Of a stretch of DNA of 64,000 nt, positions 46,847-57,049 are shown piece after piece. The stretch's first letter is position 1; each line of letters starts with the position of its first letter. Below the pieces are notes generated by a model. It was not told the DNA's origin and made no database searches. It was given only the letters and a program-made list of their open reading frames with translations. The translations under genes were made by a program, and so were the position numbers. The DNA comes from Rhizobium sp. SSA_523 (GTDB lineage Bacteria > Pseudomonadota > Alphaproteobacteria > Rhizobiales > Rhizobiaceae): contig NZ_CP129382.1 of assembly GCF_030435705.1 (NCBI RefSeq), positions 3,579,694-3,643,693 on the forward strand, in the 5' to 3' direction.

Positions 46847-48661
46847 CTACAGCGTGTCGGCTTCCTGGGCGGCTTCCATGGTGTCGGCCATGGCATCGGG
46901 AACAGGCGTGCGCTTGGGCTTGGTCAGCGGCTCGGGGCGGACCGGGCGCGAATGCAGCATATGGGCGCCGGCCGCCAGTCCCTTCGCCGCCTGGATCTGC
47001 AGCCGCTCCTCGTCGCGCTTGCGGATATCGTCGCCGATCTCGCTGGCCTGTGCCTCCGGAATGCCGAGCCCCTCCAGCATTTTGCGGCCAAACAGAAAGC
47101 CCGATTCCAGTGTCTCGCGCAGCTCGTATTCCACTTCCCGCGCCCGCAGCGAAAGCGTGTGGACGCGGTCATAGGAGCGCACGAACAGGCGCACCTCCGG
47201 AAACTCGGAGCGGATAAGATCGACGACACGGTCGGTGATTTCGGGCCTGTGGGTGCACACGGCAACGATCTTGGCCCGCTCTATGCCGGCCGCGACCAGA
47301 ACCTCGCGACGCGTGCCGTCGCCGAAATAGATGCGGAAGCCGAAGGTCGAGGCCTGACGGATGCGGTCGGCGGAATCGTCGATGACCGTCACATCGCTGC
47401 CGCCCGCCAGCAGGATCTGCGCGGCGATCTGTCCGAAGCGCGAAAAGCCCACCATCAGCACGTCCGAGCCGGCGCCGTCGAAATCCTCCGCCAGTTCCTC
47501 CCGCTCCTCCCGCACCAGGAGCCGCCGCGTGAGAACAGTGCCCAGCGGCGTCAGCGCCATGGACAGCGTGACGCTTGCGATAAGAAGCGAGGCAGTCGCC
47601 GGCGTCAGAAGCCCGGCCGTCGCGGCGGTGGTGAACAGCACGAAGCCGAATTCGCCGCCCTGGGGCAGGAGCGAGGCGGTGCTGACGGCATCTTCATGGT
47701 TGGAGCCCCACAGCCGGGTGAGGGCGTAGAGGATCAGGGCCTTCACCACCATGAAGCAGGGCACGCCGATCAGCACCAGCGCCAGATTGTCGAGAACGGC
47801 ATCGAGCTGCAGAGACAGCCCGACGGCAATGAAGAACATGGCGAGCAGCAGGCCGCGAAACGGCTCGATATCCGCCTCCAGTTCATGGCGATAGGAGGAT
47901 TCCGCCAGCATGACGCCGGCCAGGAAGGCTCCCATGGCCATGGAGAGGCCGGCAAGCTGCATGAGAATGGCCGAGCCGAGCACCACCAGCAGCGCTGCCG
48001 CCAGCATCACCTCGCGCGCGCCGGTGCGGGCAATGATCTGGAACATCGGCGTCAGCAGATAGCGGCCGGCCACCACCAGCAGCGCCACGGCCGCGCCCGC
48101 CTTGGCGAAATCGGCAAGCAGGGTGCTGCTCTGCGCCTCGCCGGCGCCCAGAAGCGTGACCAGCGCCAAGAGCGGCACGATGGCAAGATCCTGGAACAGC
48201 AAGACGGAAAAGGAGCGGCGGCCATAGGCACTGTTGGATTCGCCATTGTCGGAGAGGAGCTGCAGCGCAAAGGCCGTCGAGGAGAGCGCCAGGCCGAAGC
48301 CGGCAATCACGCTGCCCTGCCAGGAGGCAAGGCCGACCAGCCAGGCAAGGCCGGTCAGGGCAAGACCCGATATCACCACCTGAGCCGTGCCCAGCCCGAA
48401 TATGTCGCCGCGCATCTTCCAGAGACGCGATGGCTTCAACTCCAGCCCGATGATGAACAGCAGGAAGACGACGCCGAGTTCGGAGACATGCAGAACCTCC
48501 TGCGGATCGTTGATCAGCCTGAAGACGGGTCCGATCGCGATGCCGGCGGCGAGATAGCCGAGCACGGTGCCAAGCCCGAGCTTCTTGAAGACCGGCGCAG
48601 CCAGCACGGCCGCGCCCAGAAGGAGCAGCGCTTCATTCAGCAGCGGATCGCTTGTTGTCAT
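46847..48661 (-). CDS. Monovalent cation:proton antiporter (CPA2, KefB-like) with RCK domain
   Basis: The 604-residue protein has about 12 transmembrane helices (residues 1-385) and a cytoplasmic RCK/TrkA-N domain starting VLMVGFSRFGQIAAQILLAG near residue 403. The LLFIIGLELKPSRLW and AFLAGVMLAESSYRHE segments are typical of KefB/KefC-type potassium efflux systems. Whether it binds glutathione is not evident. ATG at 48661 has GAGG upstream. It is divergent from tldE. Confidence 0.88.
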   Translation of the reverse strand: MTTSDPLLNEALLLLGAAVLAAPVFKKLGLGTVLGYLAAGIAIGPVFRLINDPQEVLHVSELGVVFLLFIIGLELKPSRLWKMRGDIFGLGTAQVVISGLALTGLAWLVGLASWQGSVIAGFGLALSSTAFALQLLSDNGESNSAYGRRSFSVLLFQDLAIVPLLALVTLLGAGEAQSSTLLADFAKAGAAVALLVVAGRYLLTPMFQIIARTGAREVMLAAALLVVLGSAILMQLAGLSMAMGAFLAGVMLAESSYRHELEADIEPFRGLLLAMFFIAVGLSLQLDAVLDNLALVLIGVPCFMVVKALILYALTRLWGSNHEDAVSTASLLPQGGEFGFVLFTTAATAGLLTPATASLLIASVTLSMALTPLGTVLTRRLLVREEREELAEDFDGAGSDVLMVGFSRFGQIAAQILLAGGSDVTVIDDSADRIRQASTFGFRIYFGDGTRREVLVAAGIERAKIVAVCTHRPEITDRVVDLIRSEFPEVRLFVRSYDRVHTLSLRAREVEYELRETLESGFLFGRKMLEGLGIPEAQASEIGDDIRKRDEERLQIQAAKGLAAGAHMLHSRPVRPEPLTKPKRTPVPDAMADTMEAAQEADTL

Positions 48662-48773
48662 ACGGCCTCGCAGTTTTTTCGACAGATCCCCAAGCGACGG
48701 CAAGAATCGTGCCCGCACCCTTGATGGTTCCTATAGTCCACAATACATGGTTCGGGAATGAAAGGCCCCGCCA

Positions 48774-50120
48774 ATGTCCTCTGAAATCCAATCCGAAGAT
48801 CTCCTGTCCCGCGCCAGCCAGCTCATCGACCTTGCCAGACAGGCAGGCGCCGACCAGGCCGATGCCGTCGTGGTGCGCTCCCGTTCCCGCTCCGTCAGCG
48901 TCCGGCTGGGCAAGGTCGAGGGCACCGAAGCCTCTGAAAGCGACGATTTCTCGCTGCGCGTCTTTGTCGGAAACAGGGTGGCGAGCGTCTCGGCCAATCC
49001 GGGTTTCGACCTGAAGGCGCTGGCCGAGCGCGCCGTGGCCATGGCGCGCGTCTCGCCAAACGATCCCTTTGCCTGCCTGGCGGACGAAAAGGATCTGGCG
49101 AAGACCTATCCCGATCTCGAGCTTTATGATCCGACCGAGATCTCCACCGAGGCGCTGACCGATGCGGCTCTGGCCACCGAGGCGGCAGGGCTTGCGGTGC
49201 AGGGCGTCACCAATTCCTCCGGCGCCGGCGCATCGGCAGGGGTCGGCGGCTTGGTGCTCGTCACCTCGCACGGCTTTTCCGGCAGCTACATGGCCAGCCG
49301 CTTCGGCCGGTCGGTCAGCGTCATCGCCGGCGACGGCACGAAGATGGAGCGGGATTATGATTTCGACAGCCGCCTCTATGCCGCCGATCTCGATGCCCCG
49401 GAGGAAATCGGCCGGCGCGCCGGGGAAAGGGCGGTGCGGCGCGTCAATCCGCGCCAGGTGGATACCGGCAGCAATGTGACAGTGGTCTTCGATCCCCGCA
49501 TCGCGCGCGGCTTTGTCGGCCATATTGCCGGGGCCATCAACGGCGCCTCGGTCGCCCGCAAGACCAGCTTCCTGCGCGACAAGATGGGCCAGCAGGTTCT
49601 CAAATCCGGTCTCCACATTACCGACGACCCGCTGATCGTGCGCGGTTCCTCGTCCCGTCCCTTCGACGGTGAGGGCGTGCGTGGGCAGCGGATGGTGATG
49701 ATCGAGGACGGTGTCCTCAAGCACTGGTTCCTCTCCACCTCCACGGCGCGCGAGCTCGGCCTTGAAACCAATGGACGCGGCGTGCGCGGCGGCACCATGG
49801 TCAGTCCCGCATCCACCAATCTGGCTCTGGAGCCGGGCGATATCGCGCCGGAAGAGCTGATCCGTTCGGTCGGCACCGGCTTCTACATCACCGAGCTCAT
49901 CGGCCAGGGCGTCAACATGATCACCGGGGAATACAGCCGCGGCGCGACCGGCTTCTGGATCGAGAATGGCGAACTGGCCTATCCGGTCTCGGAAGTGACG
50001 ATCGCCTCGAACCTGAAGGACATGTTCATGGCCATCACCCCGGCAAGCGACATCGACCGCAAGTTCGGCATTGCTTCCCCGACCCTTGCCATCGAAGGCA
50101 TGACGCTGGCGGGACGTTGA
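48774..50120 (+). CDS. pmbA: TldE/PmbA-family metalloprotease component
   Basis: This 448-residue protein is related to TldE (PmbA), which with TldD forms a protease involved in peptide maturation and degradation. The family spans LSRASQLIDLARQAGADQADAVVV at the N-terminus, VTVVFDPRIARGFVGHIAGA near 240, and the end IASPTLAIEGMTLAGR. TldE proteins lack the zinc HExxxH motif, and none is seen here. Its stop overlaps the CysQ-like gene start. Confidence 0.9.
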   Translation: MSSEIQSEDLLSRASQLIDLARQAGADQADAVVVRSRSRSVSVRLGKVEGTEASESDDFSLRVFVGNRVASVSANPGFDLKALAERAVAMARVSPNDPFACLADEKDLAKTYPDLELYDPTEISTEALTDAALATEAAGLAVQGVTNSSGAGASAGVGGLVLVTSHGFSGSYMASRFGRSVSVIAGDGTKMERDYDFDSRLYAADLDAPEEIGRRAGERAVRRVNPRQVDTGSNVTVVFDPRIARGFVGHIAGAINGASVARKTSFLRDKMGQQVLKSGLHITDDPLIVRGSSSRPFDGEGVRGQRMVMIEDGVLKHWFLSTSTARELGLETNGRGVRGGTMVSPASTNLALEPGDIAPEELIRSVGTGFYITELIGQGVNMITGEYSRGATGFWIENGELAYPVSEVTIASNLKDMFMAITPASDIDRKFGIASPTLAIEGMTLAGR

Positions 50121-50923
50121 TCTTGACGGTGCACGAGCCTTCCCGCTGGCAGGCGGATCTCGCCATCATCCGCGACGCGGCGGCGGATGCCGGCGCGATC
50201 GCGCTCGGCTATTTCGGCCGCTCGCCCGAGGTCTGGTGGAAGCAGGAGGGGCGCTCGCCGGTCAGCGCGGCCGATTTTGCCGCCAATGACCGGTTGCAGG
50301 GACTGCTTCTCAAGGCGCGTCCCAATTACGGCTGGCTCTCGGAAGAAACGGATGACGACCCGCTTCGCCTGGAGTGCGAGACGGTCTTCGTGGTCGATCC
50401 GATCGACGGGACACGCGCCTTCATCAATGGCGAGAAGACCTGGTGCGTGAGCGTCGCGGTGGTGCATCAGGGCAAGCCGGTGGCGGGCGTGCTGTGTGCC
50501 CCGGCGCTTGCGGAGGAATTTTATGCCGTAACCGGCGGCGAGGCCTGCAAGAACGGCAGCCCCATTCACGTCTCCGCGCCGGCCGAAGGCGCCGTGCGCC
50601 GCATCGCGGTGGCCGAGGAGATGTTTGCCCGCCTTCCGGCGCCGGACCGCAAGGGCCTGGAGCGCGTCCGCCACGTGCCGTCGCTCGCCTATCGCCTGGC
50701 AATGGTCGCCGATGGCCGCATCGACGGCACGGTCGTCATGCGCAACAGCCATGACTGGGACCTGGCCGCCGCCGACCTCATCCTGCAGCAGGCCGGCGGA
50801 CGTCTCGTCGATCTTGAAGGCGAGCGCCCGACCTATAACCGCAAGAGCGTGCAGCACGGTGTTTTGTGCGGCGGCGCCGAACATGTGCTGGAAAGCCTGA
50901 TCGGCAGCGTCCGTGCGGGTTGA
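50117..50923 (+). CDS. cysQ: Inositol monophosphatase family protein, CysQ-like
   Basis: The 268-residue phosphatase has the metal-binding motifs of this family: WLSEETDDD near residue 73 and FVVDPIDGTRAFINGE near residue 94, and the C-terminal SHDWDLAAADLILQQAGG near residue 210. Members act on 3'(2'),5'-bisphosphate nucleotides or inositol phosphates; CysQ is most likely, not proven. The start is unclear: TTG at 50117 (overlapping pmbA), TTG at 50123 or GTG at 50129. Confidence 0.85.
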   Translation: MILTVHEPSRWQADLAIIRDAAADAGAIALGYFGRSPEVWWKQEGRSPVSAADFAANDRLQGLLLKARPNYGWLSEETDDDPLRLECETVFVVDPIDGTRAFINGEKTWCVSVAVVHQGKPVAGVLCAPALAEEFYAVTGGEACKNGSPIHVSAPAEGAVRRIAVAEEMFARLPAPDRKGLERVRHVPSLAYRLAMVADGRIDGTVVMRNSHDWDLAAADLILQQAGGRLVDLEGERPTYNRKSVQHGVLCGGAEHVLESLIGSVRAG

Positions 50924-50982
50924 CCTTTGAGGCGGAATGCAGCAGGAACGAAACAGTTTTTCGAACCTTGGCGAGGCTGAAC

Positions 50983-51222
50983 ATGACCGAACAGAGCGGT
51001 AAAAAGCAACTTCTTCACCTGGTGTTCGGCGGCGAGCTGGAGAGCCTGCAGGGCGTCGAGTTCAAGGATCTGAACGCGCTCGACATCGTCGGCATCTTCC
51101 CCGATTATGCCAGCGCCCTGAATGCCTGGAAATCCAAGGCTCAGGCCACGGTGGACAATGCACATATGCGCTACTTCATCGTTCACATGCACCGCCTTCT
51201 GGACCCGACCGCAAAGGACTGA
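50983..51222 (+). CDS. DUF4170 protein
   Basis: The 79-residue protein starts MTEQSGKKQLLHLVFGGELE and ends RYFIVHMHRLLDP. DUF4170 proteins are small and restricted largely to alphaproteobacteria, with unknown function. Conserved Asp/Trp positions (FPDYASALNAWKSKAQ) are present. ATG follows GAGG at seven bases. It lies between the cysQ-like gene and waaA and is followed by a terminator. Confidence 0.85.
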   Translation: MTEQSGKKQLLHLVFGGELESLQGVEFKDLNALDIVGIFPDYASALNAWKSKAQATVDNAHMRYFIVHMHRLLDPTAKD

Positions 51223-51234
51223 AGCCAGGCCTTT

Positions 51235-51258
51235 CGCGCTGCCGGACGGCGCGTTTTT
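51235..51258 (+). terminator. Terminator after DUF4170 gene
   Basis: CGCGC at 51235-51239 pairs with GCGCG at 51249-51253, followed by TTTTT at 51254-51258. Confidence 0.6.
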
Positions 51259-51340
51259 GACGCATTTATGACTTAGGTCCTGCCCCCTGGCAGGCCTGAA
51301 GGGCGGTGAGGCGGATGGTGAGCAAAGGGATGCGGGCAAA

Positions 51341-52654
51341 GTGAGTGGTTTGGCGCGCATAGCTCTGATGGGATACCGTGTCGCGGGCATCTGCGCCTAT
51401 CCCCTGGTATCGCCCTATCTCACCTATCGTGCCATCAAGGGCAAGGAAGACCGCAAGCGCCGTCTGGAGCGCTTCGGCTTTCCCAGCCAGCCGCGCCCGC
51501 ACGGGCCGCTGATCTGGGTTCATGCGGCAAGCGTCGGCGAAACCAATGCCGTCATTCCGCTCATCCGGGAATTGCTGCGGCGCCAGATCCACGTTCTCCT
51601 GACCACTGGCACGGTAACCTCGGCCCAGCTGGTGGAAAACCGCCTGGGCGACGAGGTCATCCATCAATATGTGCCGCTCGACCTGAAATTCCCCATCAAG
51701 CGCTTTATCGCCTACTGGCACCCGGACGTGGCGATCACCGCCGAATCCGAAATGTGGCCGACCACCATGGCCGAGCTGAAGCGCCGCAATATTCCGCAGA
51801 TAAGGGTCAATGGCAGGCTTTCGGACCGCTCCTTCGAGCGCTGGCAACGCAATGGCAAGCTCGCCGAACTCCTGTTCGGCAAATTGTCGCTCGTCGTGGC
51901 GCGCTCGGATCTCGATGCGGAACGCTTCCACGATCTCGGCGCCTGGCCGGTTGTCGTTTCCGGCAATCTGAAGGGGGATACCGATCCGCCGCCCTTCGAT
52001 CCCGCACTCCTCAACCATTATCGCCAGCAGATCGGCACCCGCAAGACCTGGGCGGCGATCTGCACCTTCGACGGAGAGGAGGCGGCCGCGGCTTTCGTGC
52101 ATCGCGCCCTGAAGCCGCGCAACCGGCAATTGACGATCATCGTGCCGCGCCACCCCGAGCGCGCCGATGCGATCGAGGCCATGCTGACCGAAAAAGGATT
52201 GACGGTGGCCCGCCGCGCGCGCAACGACGCGATCACCGAGGAGACGGATGTCTTTCTCGGCGATACGATCGGCGAAATGGGGCTCTATCTCCGCCTGACG
52301 GAAATTTCCTTCGTCGGCCGCTCCCTGACCGAGCAGGGGGGCCAGAACCCGCTGGAATCGGCGATGATCGGCTGCGCCGTCCTGTCGGGACCGCAGGTGC
52401 AGAATTTCCGCGAAACCTATCAGCACATCATCCGCAAGGGTGGCGCCCGGATGATCCGCGACACGGAGATGCTGGCCAAGGCCGTTCATTATCTGATGAC
52501 CAATGACGTGGCGCGCCGCAAGATGATCGATGGCGGGCAGGATGCCGTGCAGGATCTGCGCGGCGCGCTCTCGACGACGCTGAAAGCACTGGAACCCTAC
52601 CTCAATCCGCTGACGGTCACCGCCCGCCTGCGTCCAGCCGGCACGGATGGCTGA
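51341..52654 (+). CDS. waaA: 3-deoxy-D-manno-octulosonic acid (Kdo) transferase
   Basis: This 437-residue inner-membrane enzyme adds Kdo to lipid IVA. It has a near-N-terminal membrane anchor (ALMGYRVAGICAYPLVSPYL), HAASVGETNAVIPLI near residue 65, AITAESEMWPTTMAEL near residue 130 and the C-terminal GGQNPLESAMIGCAV near residue 334. Start is a GTG at 51341. Its stop overlaps the next HAD gene by one base (TGATG). Confidence 0.94.
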   Translation: MSGLARIALMGYRVAGICAYPLVSPYLTYRAIKGKEDRKRRLERFGFPSQPRPHGPLIWVHAASVGETNAVIPLIRELLRRQIHVLLTTGTVTSAQLVENRLGDEVIHQYVPLDLKFPIKRFIAYWHPDVAITAESEMWPTTMAELKRRNIPQIRVNGRLSDRSFERWQRNGKLAELLFGKLSLVVARSDLDAERFHDLGAWPVVVSGNLKGDTDPPPFDPALLNHYRQQIGTRKTWAAICTFDGEEAAAAFVHRALKPRNRQLTIIVPRHPERADAIEAMLTEKGLTVARRARNDAITEETDVFLGDTIGEMGLYLRLTEISFVGRSLTEQGGQNPLESAMIGCAVLSGPQVQNFRETYQHIIRKGGARMIRDTEMLAKAVHYLMTNDVARRKMIDGGQDAVQDLRGALSTTLKALEPYLNPLTVTARLRPAGTDG

Positions 52655-53382
52655 TGGCAGCGCCGCTCTCCTCGATCCGCGGGCTTCTGTTCGACAAGGA
52701 CGGCACCCTGCTGCGCTATGATGAAAGCTGGGCGCCGGTGAACCGCGAGGCGGCAAGGATTGCGGCGGCAGGCCTGGGCAAGGCGCTGGAAGACCGGCTT
52801 CTCCATGCCGCCGGCATGGATCCCGTCACCGGCAGGACGCAGGCCGACAGCCTGTTTGCAGCAGGCACCGCGGCGCAGATCGCCGCCGGCTTCGTTGCCG
52901 CCGGATCACCCTTTACGGCAGACGCCTTGACCGTCGAGCTCGACAACCTGTTCGTCCGGGCTTCGGATTTCTCCGTGCCGGTGCTCGATCTCGGCGCCTA
53001 TTTCGCCAGGCTGAAGGCCCGCGGCTATGCGCTCGGCGTCGCCTCCAGCGATAATGAGCGCTCCATCCGCGAAACGGCCAGGCGGTTCGGCTTCCTCGAG
53101 AAGCTCGACTACATTGCCGGCTATGACAGCGGCCATGGATGCAAGCCGCAACCCGGCATGGTGCTTGGTTTCTGCAAGGCGACCGGGCTCCTGCCGTCCC
53201 AGGTGGCGGTGGTGGGGGACAATAATCACGATCTGCATATGGCGGCCGCCGCCGGGGCTGGGCTGAAAGTGGCGGTTCTGACCGGCACGGGTTCGCTCGC
53301 CGATCTGGAAGCGGCAGCCGATCACGTGCTCGGCGATATTGCCGGGCTCGAAACCCTGCTGGCGCCGGTCCCCGTGGGCTGA
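52654..53382 (+). CDS. HAD-superfamily phosphatase
   Basis: The 242-residue protein has HAD motif I LFDKDGTLLRYDESW near residue 12 and late motif VVGDNNHDLHMAAAAGAG near residue 187, like phosphoglycolate phosphatases. Position between waaA and lpxK, with one-base overlap to waaA, suggests it is cotranscribed with lipid A genes. Whether it acts in that pathway is unknown; it is not KdsC-like by length. Confidence 0.85.
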   Translation: MAAPLSSIRGLLFDKDGTLLRYDESWAPVNREAARIAAAGLGKALEDRLLHAAGMDPVTGRTQADSLFAAGTAAQIAAGFVAAGSPFTADALTVELDNLFVRASDFSVPVLDLGAYFARLKARGYALGVASSDNERSIRETARRFGFLEKLDYIAGYDSGHGCKPQPGMVLGFCKATGLLPSQVAVVGDNNHDLHMAAAAGAGLKVAVLTGTGSLADLEAAADHVLGDIAGLETLLAPVPVG

Positions 53383-53475
53383 CGCGCACAGGGTGGCCGG
53401 CTCCCAGGATCTCTGTTCGCCGGTATCGCAGGCTGGCCTGAAGGCCGCTGACGAGCATGGAGGAAGAAGACGACA

Positions 53476-54516
53476 ATGGTTTCCGACGCACCGCCCTTCT
53501 GGTGGACAAAGGCCGACTGGCGGGCCTGGAGCCTCTATCCGGTCTCCTGCCTCTATGGAAGCATTGCCGGCCGGCGCATGGCCCGCGCGCGTCCGCCGCA
53601 GGTTGCGGTGCCGGTTCTCTGCGTCGGCAATTTCACCGTCGGCGGGGCCGGCAAGACGCCGACCGCCATTGCGATTGCGCGCGCCGCCAAGGCGAAGGGC
53701 CTGAGACCCGGCTTCTTGAGCCGTGGCTATGGCGGCTCTCTCGACCAGACGGTGCTGGTCGATCCGCATCATCACCGCGCCGATGCGGTCGGCGACGAGC
53801 CGCTGCTGCTTGCGCGCGAGGCGATCACGGTCATTTCGCGGCGCCGTTTCCAGGGCGCCGAACGGCTGGTGGCGGAAGGCGCCGATTTCATCATCATGGA
53901 TGACGGCTTCCAGAGCGCGCGGCTGGCCATCGATTTCGCGCTCGTGGTCATCGATTCGGACCGCGGTATCGGCAATGGTCACGTCGTTCCGGGCGGACCC
54001 GTGCGTGCGCCGCTGCGCCAGCAGATGCTGCAGATGTCTTCGCTGCTGAAGGTGGGAAGGGGCAATGCCGCCGATCCGCTGGTGCGGCAGGCGGCGCGGG
54101 CGGGCAAGCCGGTCGGGGTGGCCACTCTTCTGCCGCGCCCTATGCCCGAACTCCAGGCAAGCCGGCTCTTCGCCTTTGCCGGCATCGCCGATCCGACAAA
54201 ATTCTATCGCACGGTCCAGAGCCTGGGCGGCGAGATCGTTGCGACGCGCGATTTCCCCGACCACCATTATTTCACCGAAGACGAGATGGCGGATCTGATG
54301 GCGGATGCTGAAGCGCAGCAGCTGACGCTCGTCACGACGGCAAAGGATGCCGCACGCCTGCGCGGCCATCACGGCGCCGCCGCAAGCCTCCTGTCGAATA
54401 CCAAGATCGTCGAGGTGGACATGGTCTTTGACGATCCGCAGGCGCCCGGCAAGATGATCGACGAGACGATCCAGCGGGCGAGGGCCCGGCGGCTTCAGGC
54501 AAAGCAGGCGCGCTAG
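53476..54516 (+). CDS. lpxK: Tetraacyldisaccharide 4'-kinase
   Basis: This 346-residue enzyme phosphorylates the 4' position of the lipid A disaccharide. An N-terminal membrane-associated segment ([16 protein letters not shown]) precedes the Walker A motif [18 protein letters not shown] near residue 58. Later LSRGYGG and IIMDDGFQS match the family. ATG at 53476 follows a GGAGGAAG site. DUF2093 gene is convergent, seven bases away. Confidence 0.94.
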   Translation: MVSDAPPFWWTKADWRAWSLYPVSCLYGSIAGRRMARARPPQVAVPVLCVGNFTVGGAGKTPTAIAIARAAKAKGLRPGFLSRGYGGSLDQTVLVDPHHHRADAVGDEPLLLAREAITVISRRRFQGAERLVAEGADFIIMDDGFQSARLAIDFALVVIDSDRGIGNGHVVPGGPVRAPLRQQMLQMSSLLKVGRGNAADPLVRQAARAGKPVGVATLLPRPMPELQASRLFAFAGIADPTKFYRTVQSLGGEIVATRDFPDHHYFTEDEMADLMADAEAQQLTLVTTAKDAARLRGHHGAAASLLSNTKIVEVDMVFDDPQAPGKMIDETIQRARARRLQAKQAR

Positions 54517-54523
54517 CCCGATC

Positions 54524-54757
54524 TTAGCCGCGGGTCTGGTTGGGCAGAATGCCGGCGCGCTTATCGGCTTCCAAAGCGGCGGCGGCATCGACATAGGGCT
54601 CCTGCCGCGCAACGCTCCAATAGCGCAATTCGTCCACTGCGATCGCCTGGCCGGTCACCGCGCAGGTGACGAAGGCCCCCGGCTGCTCGATCTGGTAATC
54701 GCCGTCCAGATAGCGGATCTTCGCCTCGCGACTGGCGCCGCCTTCAAACCGGTTCAT
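54524..54757 (-). CDS. DUF2093 protein
   Basis: The 77-residue protein starts MNRFEGGASREAKIRYLDGD. DUF2093 proteins are small, alphaproteobacterial and uncharacterised. The block FVTCAVTGQAIAVDELRYWSV is its core. ATG at 54757 follows AGGAG at seven bases. It is convergent with lpxK and 93 bases downstream of mutL on the same strand. Confidence 0.85.
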   Translation of the reverse strand: MNRFEGGASREAKIRYLDGDYQIEQPGAFVTCAVTGQAIAVDELRYWSVARQEPYVDAAAALEADKRAGILPNQTRG

Positions 54758-54850
54758 CTTGCGTCTCCTGCCAAATATCATCTCGTCCTGCTCTGTCGCT
54801 GCGTCTCCCGCAAGGCCTCTCGCCCTTGCCGGCTGTCGGTCGCGGGAGGA

Positions 54851-56743
54851 TCAGCTTCGCCCGAACAGGCGTTCGATATCACTGAGCTTCAATTCGATAT
54901 AGGTGGGCCGCCCGTGATTGCACTGGCCGGAACCGGGTGTCGCCTCCATCTCCCGCAGGAGCGCGTTCATCTCCTCCGGCCGCAGCCGCCGGCCCGAACG
55001 GACCGAACCGTGACAGGCCATGGTGGCGGCAATGTGCTCCAGCCGGCTCCTGAGGCCGGAGGCGGTGTTCCACTCGCCGATCTCGTCGGCCAGGTCGCGC
55101 ACCAGCTGCCGTGCATCCACGTCGCCCAGCATGGCCGGCGTCTCGCGCACCGCGACGGCGCCCGGCCCGAACCGCTCGATGGCGAGGCCCAGCCGGTCGA
55201 GATCGGCTGCATGCGCCATCAGGCGATCGCAATCCTCTTCCGGCAGGTCGATAATGTCGGGGATCAGCAGGACCTGCGAGGGCAGGCGATCCTGATCGAG
55301 GCCCTTGCGCAGCGCCTCGAAGACCAGCCGTTCATGCGCCGCATGCTGGTCGACGATCACCAGCCCGTCCTCGGTCTGGGCGACGATGTAATTCTCGTGC
55401 AGCTGCGCGCGGGCAGCGCCCAGCCGGAAGCGGGTGGCAAGCTCCACCGGCTCGGCGACGGATTCGGCGGGTTCGGCACGAAGAGCGGCCGGAAAAACCT
55501 CGGCCCGGGCAGTCGGCGCCATCAGCGGCTCGAATGCCGACTGCCGCTGTTCGGCAAAACCGGGATGACCCGCGGGCGCCGTCGGGCCAAAATGGGAGAC
55601 CGGGCGATAGGGAGAGGCCGCAGCGCTCCAGTTGAGGTTCGGCTTGAGGTTTGCGGCAGGCCGCGCGCCACCCCAGCCCGCACCCTGTGCGGCACGCAGG
55701 CCGAAGCCCGGCCGGAAGGCACCGATCAGGCCGCTGGCGCTGGTGGTGGAGGCGCGGTCACCCTCCCGCGCCAGGGCCTCGCGAATGGCGCCGACAATCA
55801 GGCCGCGGACAAGGCCCGGATCTCGGAACCGGACATCCGATTTGGCCGGATGCACGTTCACGTCCACCAGGGCCGGATCGAGCGTCAGCGACAGAACAGC
55901 GATCGGGTAGCGGCCGGAGGGAATGGTTTCCGCATAGGCGCCGCGAATGGCCGACAGAATGAGCTTGTCCTGGACCGGCCGGCCGTTGACGAAGGCATAT
56001 TGATGGGCGGAGTTGCCGCGATTGAAGGTCGGCACGCCGGCAAAGCCCCTGAGGCCGACATCTTCGCGCAGCGCATCGATCTCGATTGCATTGTCCTTGA
56101 AATCCTCGCCGAGGATCTGCGCCATGCGGGTCAGGGGATCGTCGGGCGCGGCCGGCAAATCCAGGCTCGACCGGTCGGCGCCGGAGAGCAGGAAGCGGAT
56201 ATGCGGGAAAGCGATTGCCATGCGCTTCACCACTTCGGTGATCGCGCCGGCCTCCGCCCGCTCCGTCTTCATGAATTTCAGCCGCGCCGGCGTCGCGAAG
56301 AAGATGTCGCGCACTTCGACCACGGTGCCGGGATTGGCCGGAGCGGGGCGAACCGAAGACATGCGGCCGCCTGAGACGGAAATCTCGACACCGCTTTCGG
56401 CATCGCGCGGGCGGCTCTTGATCGTCAGCTTGGCGACGGAGCCGATGGAGGGCAGGGCCTCGCCGCGAAAGCCGAGCGTGCGGATATCGTCAAGCGAGCC
56501 GGAGATCTTGGAGGTGCAGTGGCGGCGCACCGCAAGCTCGAGATCGCGGGCATCCATGCCGCAGCCATTGTCGGTGATGCGGATCAGGCTCTTGCCGCCG
56601 CCGGCCGTGGCGATCTCGATGCGGGTCGCTCCGGCATCGATGGCGTTTTCGAGCAGTTCCTTCACCGCGCTGGCGGGGCGTTCGATCACTTCGCCGGCGG
56701 CGATCTGGTTGATCAGTGTTTCGGAAAGCTGTTGGACGGGCAT
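54851..56743 (-). CDS. mutL: DNA mismatch repair protein MutL
   Basis: This 630-residue protein couples mismatch recognition to strand removal. The GHKL ATPase N-terminus has [31 protein letters not shown] and [10 protein letters not shown]. The C-terminal domain has [12 protein letters not shown] near residue 472, which fits the DQHA(X)2E(X)4E motif of MutL endonucleases, so it may nick DNA itself. The linker (about 340-440) is Ala/Pro-rich. Confidence 0.94.
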   Translation of the reverse strand: MPVQQLSETLINQIAAGEVIERPASAVKELLENAIDAGATRIEIATAGGGKSLIRITDNGCGMDARDLELAVRRHCTSKISGSLDDIRTLGFRGEALPSIGSVAKLTIKSRPRDAESGVEISVSGGRMSSVRPAPANPGTVVEVRDIFFATPARLKFMKTERAEAGAITEVVKRMAIAFPHIRFLLSGADRSSLDLPAAPDDPLTRMAQILGEDFKDNAIEIDALREDVGLRGFAGVPTFNRGNSAHQYAFVNGRPVQDKLILSAIRGAYAETIPSGRYPIAVLSLTLDPALVDVNVHPAKSDVRFRDPGLVRGLIVGAIREALAREGDRASTTSASGLIGAFRPGFGLRAAQGAGWGGARPAANLKPNLNWSAAASPYRPVSHFGPTAPAGHPGFAEQRQSAFEPLMAPTARAEVFPAALRAEPAESVAEPVELATRFRLGAARAQLHENYIVAQTEDGLVIVDQHAAHERLVFEALRKGLDQDRLPSQVLLIPDIIDLPEEDCDRLMAHAADLDRLGLAIERFGPGAVAVRETPAMLGDVDARQLVRDLADEIGEWNTASGLRSRLEHIAATMACHGSVRSGRRLRPEEMNALLREMEATPGSGQCNHGRPTYIELKLSDIERLFGRS

Positions 56744-57049
56744 TCCGCATTCTCACCCATCCGCGTCGCACTGGAAAGGCCGCTCTTACGATTTCGGACG
56801 TCTAACCACGGCTTTTCGCTTTTTAAGCTCAACTTAACAGAAATAAGGCAAATCTTTCGGTGTCCATGGAAGGTTGCGGCAGCTTCACACCAGCTAGCCC
56901 GGTATATGGTCTTCCCATGTTGGATGCGGTCAAGTCGAGGCAGTCATGCGTAGCCGGGTGGCAGGAAGGGTTTGATGCAATGCGACCGGCACTGGTGAAC
57001 AGCCGGCCCGGCCAGCCAGGGGTCTCGCTTCATCCGGGGGCGTGCGCCC
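56744..57049. other. Divergent spacer between mutL and the PAS/REC gene
   Basis: The 306-base spacer is AT-richer near mutL (about 56790-56860), where promoters for either side are likely. No operator, RNA gene or other structure was recognised. The stretch nearest the PAS/REC gene is GC-rich. Confidence 0.4.

Noticed and set aside
48774..50120. TldD instead of TldE/PmbA
   Set aside because: The zinc-binding HExxxH motif of TldD is absent and the end sequence fits PmbA.
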